A DNA stretch of 64,000 nt. It comes from Vreelandella glaciei. Its GTDB lineage: Bacteria > Pseudomonadota > Gammaproteobacteria > Pseudomonadales > Halomonadaceae. Below, in pieces: positions 1-7,517 of this stretch. The stretch's first letter is position 1, and each line of letters opens with the position of its first letter. The translations under genes and the position numbers were made by a program. Below the pieces are notes generated by a model. That model saw only the letters and a program-made list of their open reading frames with translations. It had not been told where the DNA came from and did no database searches. Location of the stretch: assembly GCF_013415125.1 (NCBI RefSeq), contig NZ_JACCDE010000024.1:22657-86656 (forward strand), given 5' to 3'.

Positions 1-1
1 T

Positions 2-295
2 AAGGCGGTCCCGACTCGAATTACTCGGGCAGATGGAGGCCTCATGAGTATTGCTGGTCTTTGGGAACGCTGGACCAACCCAGACGGTGAGACAGTGCAT
101 AGTTACTCGATGCCCACGGTAAACGCCGACGATCATCCCCTAATGCGAAACTACCATCGTCAGGGCAGCGAAAAGAGGATGGTAGTGGTCTTGCCGAACG
201 GGGCGCTAAAGGACTGGCTGACAGCACCAGCCTCAGAGAGCAAGGCATTCATGCGCCAGTACCCAGCAGATCGACTGCATGCTGAGCAGAGATAG
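2..295 (+). CDS. SRAP (YedK/HMCES-like) protein, 3' part only
   Basis: The reading frame is open from the left edge of the window, so the 5' part, including the catalytic Cys2, lies outside. The visible part carries the family's central AGLWERW motif followed by a proline/aspartate loop (NPDGE) and the C-terminal region ending in a DWL segment. SRAP proteins covalently cap abasic sites in single-stranded DNA. They are common in plasmids, phages and conjugative elements, which fits the surrounding accessory genes. An internal ATG at position 44 is not the true start, because family-like residues (TRADGGL) are encoded upstream of it. The match is good, but catalytic integrity cannot be judged. 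Confidence 0.75.
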   Translation, partial: KAVPTRITRADGGLMSIAGLWERWTNPDGETVHSYSMPTVNADDHPLMRNYHRQGSEKRMVVVLPNGALKDWLTAPASESKAFMRQYPADRLHAEQR

Positions 296-322
296 CTGGC
301 GCTGGCGCGCAGGCTTTCTCAA

Positions 323-556
323 TTAGTGAAGAGAAGTGGAGGTATGTCCGAACACCAGGGAGAATGCCGTTGCGGCCGCATCTTGCTCGCTGACATTACC
401 GAGCCGATATGGCCCAGCATTGCACAACTCGCAATACCAGCCATTCAGTCGAAAACCTGCTTCCCCTGATACAGGCGTAACGCAGCGATGGAACATCTTA
501 TCTGCGTGACAGTCGGGGCAAGGCGGTACACCAAGTTCAGGGTGATTTATGGCCAT
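323..556 (-). CDS. hypothetical small zinc-ribbon-like protein
   Basis: About 77 residues. Two Cys-x2-Cys pairs (CPDC near residue 13 and CELC near 42) plus a His suggest a small zinc-ribbon fold. I do not recognise a named family. The start at 556 is chosen because an AGGAG sequence sits about 6 bases upstream and because a start at 580 would overlap the upstream gene. It is the last gene of a leftward run of small genes (2296 to 323) with short gaps, probably one operon. Function unknown. Confidence 0.5.
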   Translation of the reverse strand: MAINHPELGVPPCPDCHADKMFHRCVTPVSGEAGFRLNGWYCELCNAGPYRLGNVSEQDAAATAFSLVFGHTSTSLH

Positions 557-558
557 AC

Positions 559-924
559 TCACTCCTCGCTTCCCAGCCAAGGGACAATTGAGGTAATGAT
601 GTAAATGGAATGCTCTGGCACGCCCTCGGAGGTATCGACTCGTTCAACTTCCTGCAACTCTGCTAAGGGTCGGTCAAGAAAATCGATAACTGTTTCAGTC
701 GAGTCGCTGAAACCCCACTCAGCCTGATAGCGCCGACACTCCTTGGTCACGTCTGTGAGCAGGAGAGGGTAGAGGGTCAATGTCTCACTGAGATCGCTGC
801 GCTCCTTTGAATAGCCATATAACTCATCCGCTTGCAGTCGGCCATCTCGATCTACTAATGCCACTAGCCGCATCACGCATTTGCGATCGGACTTATACTC
901 AAGGTCAATCTGTACCGCTGACAT
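559..924 (-). CDS. hypothetical protein
   Basis: 121 residues, acidic and soluble, with no signal peptide or membrane segment. An AGGA motif precedes the ATG. The stop lies 2 bases before the start of the next gene (556), so the two are probably translationally coupled. I recognise no domain. It belongs to the leftward run of small accessory genes typical of mobile elements. Confidence 0.5.
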   Translation of the reverse strand: MSAVQIDLEYKSDRKCVMRLVALVDRDGRLQADELYGYSKERSDLSETLTLYPLLLTDVTKECRRYQAEWGFSDSTETVIDFLDRPLAELQEVERVDTSEGVPEHSIYIITSIVPWLGSEE

Positions 925-967
925 GGATGTGTCCTATAAGGAGCTTGGCTATCGGCTTAGGTCATGA

Positions 968-1216
968 TCAGCTGCGCGCCCAGTCATAGACCCGCTGATT
1001 GATTTCAATCAACGCACCATCCTGCGCTATCCAGTCCATACCTACTTTGCGGCATTCGGCTTTAAGCTCAGCTACCGTGATTCCATAAAACTCAGCTGCT
1101 GCTTCAGCGCGAAGCGCCGGACCACCGCCCCCATCGCGAAGATTTAGGAACATCAATACATTCAGCGGCACGCCTTCAAACTGGTTTATCGGTGCATTAA
1201 TATCTTTATCGTTCAT
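968..1216 (-). CDS. hypothetical protein
   Basis: 82 residues with an AGGA-type ribosome-binding site (AGGAAAATACCC before ATG). A glycine run (DGGGG) is followed by a helical segment rich in Ala and Glu. No known domain recognised. It sits 42 bases upstream of the 121-residue gene and downstream of the repeat protein, all on the same strand. Confidence 0.45.
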   Translation of the reverse strand: MNDKDINAPINQFEGVPLNVLMFLNLRDGGGGPALRAEAAAEFYGITVAELKAECRKVGMDWIAQDGALIEINQRVYDWARS

Positions 1217-1258
1217 GGGTATTTTCCTAAGTTGCCGGTCGCGTTTAATTGGCGAGAG

Positions 1259-1639
1259 TTATTTCTGTCTAGCAGCGTGGCTTTCGTCAAGGCTGCGCTT
1301 AACGTCAGCGGCCATGGTGTCGAAGAGGCCTGGCTCAGCATCTACTTTGAAATCAGATTTGTTGCGATTTGCCAGCCGAGCAGCATGGCTTTCGTCAAGA
1401 CTGCGCTGTACATCAGCGGCCATGCCATCGAAGAGGCCTGGTTCAGCATGCACATTAGGGTCTGAATTGTAGCCGTTTGCTTGCCTAGCAGCGTTGTTTT
1501 CGACAAGTCGGCGCTGCACGTCTTCGGCCATGCCGTCAAAAAGACCTGGCTGTGGCTCAGCTGTCCCAAGGTCATCTGCGATCGTGGTAGATGACATTGT
1601 TCCTGCAAGTACCAACACTGTCATTCTCGCTATGAACAT
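1259..1639 (-). CDS. secreted protein with three 36-residue tandem repeats
   Basis: About 126 residues from the ATG at 1639; a start at 1675 is possible but would overlap the upstream gene. The first ~20 residues form a signal peptide (MFIARMTVLVLAGTM then Ala/Asp), so the product is likely exported. The mature part is three copies of a 36-residue unit with core EPGLFDGMAADVQRSL, then Asp/Glu-Ser/Asn-His/Asn-Ala-Ala-Arg; the last copy stops after AARQK. The repeats are also visible in DNA as 108-bp near-copies. I do not recognise the family. The motif is amphipathic and could be a short adhesive or peptide-like repeat. Confidence 0.55.
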   Translation of the reverse strand: MFIARMTVLVLAGTMSSTTIADDLGTAEPQPGLFDGMAEDVQRRLVENNAARQANGYNSDPNVHAEPGLFDGMAADVQRSLDESHAARLANRNKSDFKVDAEPGLFDTMAADVKRSLDESHAARQK

Positions 1640-1671
1640 GATCAATATATTTCCTTTGTTTGGTGTTGGTC

Positions 1672-1920
1672 TCACTTCTTAGCTTTGGGAATCTTCACCC
1701 CTTCCAGCTTGTAGTGCTCTCCTAGCTCAATAGCGCGGCGCACCGACTCCAATACCGGCTTGCGCACTGCGCGGTAGCGGGTTGAGTCAGGCGAGGCGAA
1801 CCAACCCTTCACCGTCTCCACGCTATACCCAGTCAGGGTGGCCACGTGAGTCTGGTTCAAACCATGTCTCTCCATAAGCTGGCGGAGGGCTTCATTCGTC
1901 GGTTTCTCGGAAGTGCTCAT
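1672..1920 (-). CDS. Cro/C1-type helix-turn-helix regulator
   Basis: 82 residues from the ATG at 1920, which follows an AGAGAG sequence. Residues ~10-45 form a helix-turn-helix: LRQLMERHGLNQTHVATL, then a recognition helix SVETVKGWF. The C-terminal half is basic (IPKAKK). Such proteins act as small repressors in phages and conjugative elements. The gene lies between a hypothetical gene and the repeat protein on the same strand and could control this operon or the palindromes at 2334 and 2476. Confidence 0.65.
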   Translation of the reverse strand: MSTSEKPTNEALRQLMERHGLNQTHVATLTGYSVETVKGWFASPDSTRYRAVRKPVLESVRRAIELGEHYKLEGVKIPKAKK

Positions 1921-2002
1921 TAATATCTCTCTATATATCGCCACTGTGCCTACCAGCAACGCTCGTTCATGTATGGCGCCTTACAGCGCATCTAAGGTGA
2001 GA

Positions 2003-2296
2003 CTACGCTTCAAGGCCCCAGCAGCGCCTAGCGCGAACCCTGGCACTCTCCTGTGTGTCCGCTCCAGGAAGAGCAGGGGAGCTATCCTGGTTGAAGTGCG
2101 CCAACAGGTCGCCAAACAGCGTGGAGTCTCGTAGGTCGAGGTCGATCCCCACCAGCCCATCGACTGCTTGGTGAATCTCCATGACAGACCAGGGCTCCAG
2201 CTGAGCAATGAACTCATTGTCGCGAATCAAACGCTGGAGCTCAGGGTGCTCCTTGATCGTCTCGAGCTGCACGGTTGACGCCATGAGGTTCGCCAT
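2003..2296 (-). CDS. hypothetical protein, first gene of the small leftward operon
   Basis: 97 residues. A strong GGAGG lies 5 bases before the ATG at 2296. Acidic N-terminal half, Arg-rich C-terminus (ESARVRARR). No domain recognised. Two matching palindromes (centres near 2340 and 2482) lie just upstream in the leader or promoter region, so this gene is the likely target of whatever binds there. Confidence 0.5.
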   Translation of the reverse strand: MANLMASTVQLETIKEHPELQRLIRDNEFIAQLEPWSVMEIHQAVDGLVGIDLDLRDSTLFGDLLAHFNQDSSPALPGADTQESARVRARRCWGLEA

Positions 2297-2712
2297 GTGG
2301 CCTCCATTTTCATAGGTACTGCTGATAGCTTAATGTGCAATGCACACGAATTCAATTCCTGGAAGTCATCAGACCTCACAAACCATACCCCATTTGGCCG
2401 CGGGGATAAGGCTGCGGAAGCTCGTTACAGCAGCTCATTCGAGACTCAAAAAAGTGTGCGCCTCGCTTGTAATAACGTGCATTGCACACTTTTATAAAGG
2501 TCATCAGCTACACGACTTTGAGGCATACCATGAACCTAGCGATCAACCTCGACACCGCTATGCCGGCTACATTCGAGACTGCTTCTACATCACTGCCCGA
2601 GCGCGTTCACGACTGTATTTATGAATCGCCCCAGGTTTCGTAGACATCTCCAGGTTCTGAGACATGAACATGGCGCATTGTCAGTCTCATAGAGGCTGAT
2701 AGTGCGCTTTTC
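2297..2712. promoter_or_regulatory. 416-bp non-coding stretch with two matching palindromes
   Basis: I see no convincing gene here. It holds TGTGCAATGCACA (2334-2346), a perfect odd palindrome, and CGTGCATTGCACA (2476-2488), the same palindrome with one change. They are 142 bp apart and upstream of the leftward operon starting at 2296. The spacing and symmetry suggest paired operators for a dimeric repressor, perhaps with looping. The binding protein is unknown. Confidence 0.4.
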
Positions 2713-3066
2713 TCAATAGTATTTTTTACTCTTCACAACTTGACTCGTTCTCGGTCTTCCGCCTGCCCCCTTCGGCTTTAAGCCTAGTGGACCAAGCCAA
2801 TAATCACTTCGCCCTAGCGCTTCAATAAGCAGTTTCAAAGAGCTAATGTAGTCAGCACGTGTAGCTGGTCGGTACGCTTGCACCTCAAGCCAGTGTTCCG
2901 CAAACCAAAGAATATGTTTCAACTTTATTTTTTCAGGACGGTTAACTTCTGGAAATCTATACTCTACAGCGTCGGCAATTTTTTGGATCCTGTTTCGATG
3001 ACGTGTAGGGTGAGGAGACCACATGCCATTGAACTTGATTCGGATATCAATTACTTTTAGTTTCAT
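2713..3066 (-). CDS. integrase core-binding-like protein without a catalytic domain
   Basis: 117 residues; an AGGA motif precedes the ATG at 3066. The middle (residues ~45-90: HILWFAEHWLEVQA, then YRPATRADYISSLKLL) resembles the helical SAM-like core-binding domain of tyrosine recombinases. It ends in a basic tail (GAGGRPRTSQVVKSKKYY), and there is no Arg-His-Arg-Tyr catalytic domain. It may be a truncated integrase or a stand-alone accessory protein of a conjugative element. The domain call rests on pattern resemblance only. Confidence 0.45.
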   Translation of the reverse strand: MKLKVIDIRIKFNGMWSPHPTRHRNRIQKIADAVEYRFPEVNRPEKIKLKHILWFAEHWLEVQAYRPATRADYISSLKLLIEALGRSDYWLGPLGLKPKGAGGRPRTSQVVKSKKYY

Positions 3067-3141
3067 GTTTTTATCCTACTTAAGATCGTGAAACGTATCG
3101 GCGGATATGCCTCAACATTTTGGCGACTAAGTCTAGTGCTA

Positions 3142-3375
3142 TTAAATATGCCACTGAATCAATGGGTAAGCGTTTAATGGGGACCAACTGTTGAGCCGTC
3201 TCCTCACATTTTCAATGGTAAATGCCGCCCGCATTTCGCGGTAAGGGATTAGACCGTACGATTGAATGATTGGTCTGCCCGGGTTAATTACCCCACCCAT
3301 GAAGCCGCGATAAGTTTCACCTGGCTTAAATATCTTCTTGCTTCCCTTTGGAGAGTGGGTTCGCGCGTATTCCAA
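3142..3375 (-). CDS. uncertain small hypothetical protein
   Basis: 77 codons with a TTG start at 3375 and no clear ribosome-binding site. The product would be basic with a Gly-Pro-rich middle (YRGFMGGVINPGR). No family recognised. It sits on the same strand as the integrase-like gene, 75 bp upstream of it. The gene may not be real; I list it because nothing else explains 3142-3375. Confidence 0.25.
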   Translation of the reverse strand: MEYARTHSPKGSKKIFKPGETYRGFMGGVINPGRPIIQSYGLIPYREMRAAFTIENVRRRLNSWSPLNAYPLIQWHI

Positions 3376-3521
3376 TGCTTACCACTGATTTTGCTTCACA
3401 GGAATACAGCGATCATCACATCGTCGTCCACCTTTTGTGCCATCAAGGATTTGATCTTACCCAACAAGACGGGTGATTGATTGGGCAACATGGTAAGGGT
3501 AAATTACTAGGAGCCCTCGCC

Positions 3522-3848
3522 ATGCCCAAAAAGAAAATTGAAGGTATCTTGGATAACGCCTTTCGACTTTACCATCAAGGCTACAGTCCGGAGCTGATTG
3601 AGTTGCCTGAGAGCGCCGTATTTCCCTCCTTGATTCCAGCGGCCCCTTCGACTGCACGTAAAAGTAGAGTTACTGGATTGCTTTTAGGGGAGCCCGCCCC
3701 ACGGTTCGTGCGTCGCGGACGTAATGTCAGGTACCGACTCTCTGATGTTTGAGCTTGGCTGTCTGAAGTAGATCCGCAGCGCTCAACAGCAGAAGCTTTC
3801 TTAGCGAAACAAAGCCTGAAAGCTTCGCTCAATCCCATTAGTAATTAA
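3522..3848 (+). pseudogene. AlpA/MerR-like DNA-binding protein split by an in-frame TGA
   Basis: The ATG at 3522 follows AGGAG by 9 bases. The first 76 residues end in APRFVRRGRNVRYRLSDV, the typical second half of an AlpA-type helix-turn-helix, where one expects the next residues to read xxWL. The frame meets TGA at 3750-3752, then continues as AWLSEVDPQRSTAEAF and further residues to a TAA at 3846-3848, exactly restoring the expected D-V-x-A-W-L context. Most likely a nonsense mutation (for example TGG to TGA). Readthrough is the alternative. The intact protein would have been about 108 residues, like an excisionase or phage regulator. Confidence 0.6.
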
Positions 3849-4227
3849 GGGGAGTCATCGATCCCTAGTGATGTCGACAGATTAACTATACTTCATGTCG
3901 AAAATTAAGGTAAATATCGACATGAGAAGCCGTCATGTCGACACTATCAACATGACGGGGTAATACAAAAACAACCTTGCGCTTTTCAAGGTTATCGTTG
4001 GTGGCAAGAGCAGATGGGGGATAACTCACTCTGTTTTAACTAAGCTAGCTACCGTGACGGCAAGGAGAGTTAGCATTGGTGGATCAGGAGCTTCTTACTC
4101 ATGAAAGTATGGCCAAATCTTTATCACCTTCTAAGGCTCTCCTTCCTATTTTCTAAGTATGCTTCTTTTATAATGTTTTACGTTGGATTGCCTGTAAGAA
4201 TGCATTGGTCGATCGGCTGAAACTGCT
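3849..4227. promoter_or_regulatory. non-coding segment dense in short dyads
   Basis: No gene is supported here. Within 3871-3993 there are ATGTCGA-type repeats: TCATGTCGA (3893-3901) facing TCGACATGA (3917-3925), CGTCATGT (3931-3938) facing ACATGACG (3950-3957), and a hairpin AACCTTG-N7-CAAGGTT (3973-3993). GTCGAC also occurs near 3874. This could be an operator array, an attachment or recombination region, or a transfer origin. The flanking excisionase-like gene favours a recombination or regulatory role. Confidence 0.4.
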
Positions 4228-4716
4228 TTAGATTGCATCTCGCCAATAATTAAGCGATTTCTCTGACACAACGCCATGCTGAGTGCCAATATCGATAACT
4301 GACTGCTGAAAAGCCTGAGCAAGCTCTGGCAGATGGCAAAAGAATAGCGAACGGATCATACGCGTAATACGTAGATGGTTATGGCCACCTGCTTTCAGCC
4401 AAATATGCGTCTGGATTGAAAGGTCGGACTGAGCTGAGATGTAACGGTCTTCGCGTTCTAGACCAAAGGAATTCAACATTACGTCTAGGGAATGTTGCTG
4501 GCGCTGGCGTAAGGGTGGCTCTTTCGCAAACACTCTTTGCACATCGGTTGTCAGTAGAGGAGCAAAGGCGTTAAAGCGGCCCGCTTCCGGGATAGGAAAC
4601 AGCCCCTGGATATAGTCGTGGGTGTGTTCCAGCCAGAAAGAGAAGAGTGCCCAGATGTCTTGGAGGCGACGACCCTGATGATCGTGTCCTTCCCCGCGGT
4701 AAAACGCGATCATCAT
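4228..4716 (-). CDS. opioid growth factor receptor-related (OGFr_N) protein
   Basis: 162 residues. The N-terminal half has the family pattern: FYRGEGHDHQGR, then DIWALFSFWLEHTHDYIQ, LFPIPEAGRFN, and APLLTTD. Bacterial members of this domain family are soluble and of unknown function; the name comes from an animal homologue and says nothing about the role here. The remainder is helical. It lies 6 bp downstream of the broken gamma-glutamylcyclotransferase gene on the same strand. Confidence 0.7.
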   Translation of the reverse strand: MMIAFYRGEGHDHQGRRLQDIWALFSFWLEHTHDYIQGLFPIPEAGRFNAFAPLLTTDVQRVFAKEPPLRQRQQHSLDVMLNSFGLEREDRYISAQSDLSIQTHIWLKAGGHNHLRITRMIRSLFFCHLPELAQAFQQSVIDIGTQHGVVSEKSLNYWRDAI

Positions 4717-4722
4717 TGCCCA

Positions 4723-5230
4723 TTATGCCCCCCGAACTAATAAGTCATCGAGTCCATGCAGCACCAGTTCGCGTGCGTGGCGTTCATTGTCTGGGTCGGT
4801 TCGGGCTTCAATGCTTTCTAATGCACGGACATAAGCAGCGGGTAATCCATGCTCTCTTGCGCCGGCGACCACATGGTGCTTGTACCACATATAGGGACGC
4901 ATACCGATGGACGTGATCTTTCCCCACATAAGCCTGAACTTAAAGCTGCCCGCACCCGAAAGGTCAGCTAGATTTCATCGTAGGCAACGTTGATACCTTC
5001 GTAACGATCCAGCGTCAGCTTGTGGTGTGAAGCGACATCTCATATCACGCCATACACGGCCGACTGATCGGATATGCCGGCACAATATCGCACTTGCCGG
5101 AGTCGTCTCCGCCTTGCTGATAAAAGGCCAGACGATACGCGGGCAGGAGAGCTGTGGTAATAAAGCGTGCGGGGATCCGTGCGGCTAAGCGCTGGGTTGA
5201 CATATTAGACCCATAAGCAAAACAGAGCAC
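4723..5230 (-). pseudogene. gamma-glutamylcyclotransferase (GGCT) pseudogene
   Basis: The first 50 codons (5230 downward) give the family N-terminus MLCFAYGSNMSTQRLAAR, with the YGSN substrate-binding loop. After about 5050 the frame is lost. A second frame reads LDRYEGINVAYDEI followed by a stop near 4970. The C-terminal part, including VVAGAREHGLPAAYV and the Glu-rich helix, is open only from 4929 to 4723. At least one frameshift and one stop interrupt what would be a ~165-residue protein acting on gamma-glutamyl peptides. I judge it inactive. Confidence 0.75.
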
Positions 5231-5271
5231 CGTTATCTACTTTAAGTAGTTTGATTGCCGACGGCATGTCT

Positions 5272-6306
5272 TTAAGAGATTTCTTCCGAGACAGATGTAC
5301 GTTGGTAATGCGCGAGTGCCTGCGCAGCATTAGTTTTTAGCGTTTCTCGCCACGCCGTAGGAGCCAGTACGGTGACATTGGCGCCCATGGCCATCAGCCA
5401 CCACAGAGTTTGCTGATCATCGGGCACCTCGGCTTCTAGCTGTTGCCAATTGCTATTGGGCAGTGGCGTCAGCTGCTGAGTTACCGACAGTGGCGTCTCA
5501 CTGAGCAGCCAAGCGACTTGTGGCGCGACACGGGCGACGAGGGTGACGGGGACTTTGCCTTGCAAATAGCCAAACGCCCCGCCTGCTATGTAATTGTCTA
5601 AGTCAAAGCCGTGGGAAGGTCGCCAGGTCGCTTCACTTAGAATAGCAGTTTCGATGCGGTGCATGGCGAACTGACGAATATCGTCATAGTCATCTACCGT
5701 CGCCAGCAAATATGTCACGCTGTGACGGCTGACCAGCCCTTGAGGATGAAGAGTGAAGTGCTTTTCCGTTTTGGATGTGCGAGACAAGTACATGACATCC
5801 ACCGGTTTCTGCTCCAGCAGGGCTTGAGAGACAATCTGCCATGTCATTTCATTAAGCGCTGCAGGAATAAGTGCTTTGCCATTGGGGATGGCGCGAACTT
5901 TCCGCGCCCATTGGCTCAAGCCGTTTGAACTCATCTCATCAAGCAGCCGCCTCGCATCAGTAAAGTGCGGCGATAACTGCCCAACGACTACAGGGGGTAA
6001 CAACCCTTTTAGATATTCTTCTGCAAGTACCAGCGTTAACGCACTGGGTACATCTAGCGCCGGTAAGTGGCACTGAAAGTCGCGATCAAAATACCACCGG
6101 TATGGTTTTTCACTATCGTCGCAGCCAAGGGGAAAATATGAGGAGAGCTTCTGGCTTAGATCGCGCTGTAACGACCTTGTATCAATGTGAAAGCCGCGTT
6201 CAGCAAGTTTTTCTTTCAGTACTGGTGTAGCAATCCGCCCAGGATAGCGAGGGATTAGCTGAAGAAGCGCCAAGTAGCGAAAAAGTGTATCGCGCGTATC
6301 GGACAT
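5272..6306 (-). CDS. WYL-domain transcriptional regulator
   Basis: About 344 residues from the ATG at 6306 (MSDTRDTLFRYLALL). Residues ~5-60 form an N-terminal winged helix-turn-helix in which TRSLQRDLSQKL is the recognition region. The middle carries the WYL domain pattern (PVDVMYLSRTSK, LHPQGLVSRHSVTYLLA) and the C-terminal WCX-like extension. WYL proteins are transcription factors that sense nucleotides or nucleic acids, often near defence or accessory genes. It directly follows the chimeric DUF2201-like gene on the same strand. Confidence 0.85.
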   Translation of the reverse strand: MSDTRDTLFRYLALLQLIPRYPGRIATPVLKEKLAERGFHIDTRSLQRDLSQKLSSYFPLGCDDSEKPYRWYFDRDFQCHLPALDVPSALTLVLAEEYLKGLLPPVVVGQLSPHFTDARRLLDEMSSNGLSQWARKVRAIPNGKALIPAALNEMTWQIVSQALLEQKPVDVMYLSRTSKTEKHFTLHPQGLVSRHSVTYLLATVDDYDDIRQFAMHRIETAILSEATWRPSHGFDLDNYIAGGAFGYLQGKVPVTLVARVAPQVAWLLSETPLSVTQQLTPLPNSNWQQLEAEVPDDQQTLWWLMAMGANVTVLAPTAWRETLKTNAAQALAHYQRTSVSEEIS

Positions 6307-6346
6307 AGTGACGCTAACCCTGGTTTTAGAAATGAAAGCATTAAGT

Positions 6347-7051
6347 TTAACGTGCCTCACAAAACTTAGCGACTCTCTCGGGCAGCACGTCGGAATCCCG
6401 AGCGATCAAATGAGCTCGACGCCGCCAAAGCGCAGTCATGCGTTGGTCAGGGTTGGTATTGGGGAGGTAGTCCCATAGCGCGGCGGGATGAATGTCGGCG
6501 GTGATTTCCAGTGAGGTGTCAGGGTGCCCTGCAAGCCAACGATAAACATCGATAGCGCTGCGGCCAACGCATACGGGAAATAGCAGCGTATTCGAAGGCA
6601 GTATTAAGCCGAGCGCCATCAGCAGCACATTGACTTCATGGTCACAGGCTAGGTGCCAGCGATGCCGATTGGCCACTAACGGGGCGGTTAAATGGCCGGC
6701 CACGCAATGCCAGATGAGATGAGCATGTAAAAAGCGGCGTGATTCATCGGAGAGGGTAGCGCTGTAGTGTGGGCAAAAGTAGAGATGCCGACCATCAGTG
6801 CTAGCCGTCACTATTTGTTGCCGCAGCACGGGAGTTAACGTTAAAAACTCGCTCAGCATCTCCATGACGGGGAGTGTTTCAGCCCAATAGGCGCGATCCG
6901 CCTGCTCGATCATCCAGGTGGCGCGACGCTCCGCATCCCCCACGATGCGCCGGGCTTCCTCCCGGCCCTGCTCGACCCCCTCGCCGCGCAGCCGCTCGAT
7001 CAGCGCCTCGACGCCGGAGGAGGCGCCCTGCAGGGATTCCGCTTGACTCAT
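6347..7051 (-). CDS. chimera: V-ATPase subunit E N-terminus fused to a DUF2201/metallopeptidase-like protein
   Basis: 234 residues. Residues 1 to ~50 (GC-rich codons) look like the helical N-terminus of a V/A-type ATPase E subunit (VEALIERLRGEGVEQGREEA, ERRATWMIEQA), and the gene sits where atpE belongs, right after the K subunit. From about residue 52 (position ~6900) codon use becomes less GC-rich and the sequence resembles the N-terminal domain of VWA-associated putative metallopeptidases (DUF2201). These typically carry an HExxH-like region, here HCVAGHL, and a later HLACDHEVN. The fusion is in frame, so the product may be made, but it should not work as subunit E. Its metallopeptidase motif is imperfect. 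Confidence 0.65.
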   Translation of the reverse strand: MSQAESLQGASSGVEALIERLRGEGVEQGREEARRIVGDAERRATWMIEQADRAYWAETLPVMEMLSEFLTLTPVLRQQIVTASTDGRHLYFCPHYSATLSDESRRFLHAHLIWHCVAGHLTAPLVANRHRWHLACDHEVNVLLMALGLILPSNTLLFPVCVGRSAIDVYRWLAGHPDTSLEITADIHPAALWDYLPNTNPDQRMTALWRRRAHLIARDSDVLPERVAKFCEAR

Positions 7052-7067
7052 GAGGATCTCCTCGAAC

Positions 7068-7517
7068 TCATTGGGCCGGAATATTGCCGCCGATCACCAG
7101 GGCGAAGATGAAGGCGAACACCCCGAAGCCTTCGACGATGGCCGCCGGGGCGATGGACAGGCCGAAGATCTCCGGCTTGCTCTTCGCGCTGTTGATCGCC
7201 GAAGCACAGCAGCTGCCCTGGTAGACCGCACTCAGCAATAGGGCCACCCCGGCGAGGATGCCCACGGAGAACAGCCCCGCGGAGGTCTCGAGGGTGATCG
7301 GGCGCTGCAGGGTGAACATCACCACGATGCCATAGATGCTCTGGGAGGAGGGCATCGCCGAGAGCCCGATGAAGCGCCCGTGGCCGGACTCGGTCTCGAG
7401 CAGGGCACCGATGGCCGCCTGGCCGGCGATGGCGCAGCCGATGATGCTGCCGATGGCCCCCAGGGCCATGGGGCCGTAAAGGCCCGCCCAGCCCAGGGCG
7501 AGAATCAGTTGCTCCAT
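7068..7517 (-). CDS. ntpK: V-type ATPase proteolipid subunit K
   Basis: 149 residues, four hydrophobic segments in two hairpins, as expected for the duplicated rotor-ring subunit of V/A-type ATPases. The ion-binding glutamate is present in the fourth helix (AAIVEGFG). In the second helix the motif MPSSQSIYG corresponds to the Na+-binding loop of the Enterococcus NtpK protein (Thr/Ser then Gln). In the third helix AVYQGSCC supplies the further glutamine. This predicts Na+ rather than H+ coupling. Overlaps the I gene by 13 bp; the truncated E gene follows after 16 bp. Confidence 0.85.
   Translation of the reverse strand: MEQLILALGWAGLYGPMALGAIGSIIGCAIAGQAAIGALLETESGHGRFIGLSAMPSSQSIYGIVVMFTLQRPITLETSAGLFSVGILAGVALLLSAVYQGSCCASAINSAKSKPEIFGLSIAPAAIVEGFGVFAFIFALVIGGNIPAQ

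Noticed and set aside
2297..2624. Two overlapping plus-strand frames (66 and 94 codons)
   Set aside because: No ribosome-binding sites, unlike any protein, and they cover the palindromic operators.
4078..4155. 25-codon frame from a GTG (MDQELLTHESMAKSLS)
   Set aside because: Has an AGGAG upstream but is too short and unlike any family I know; kept as non-coding.
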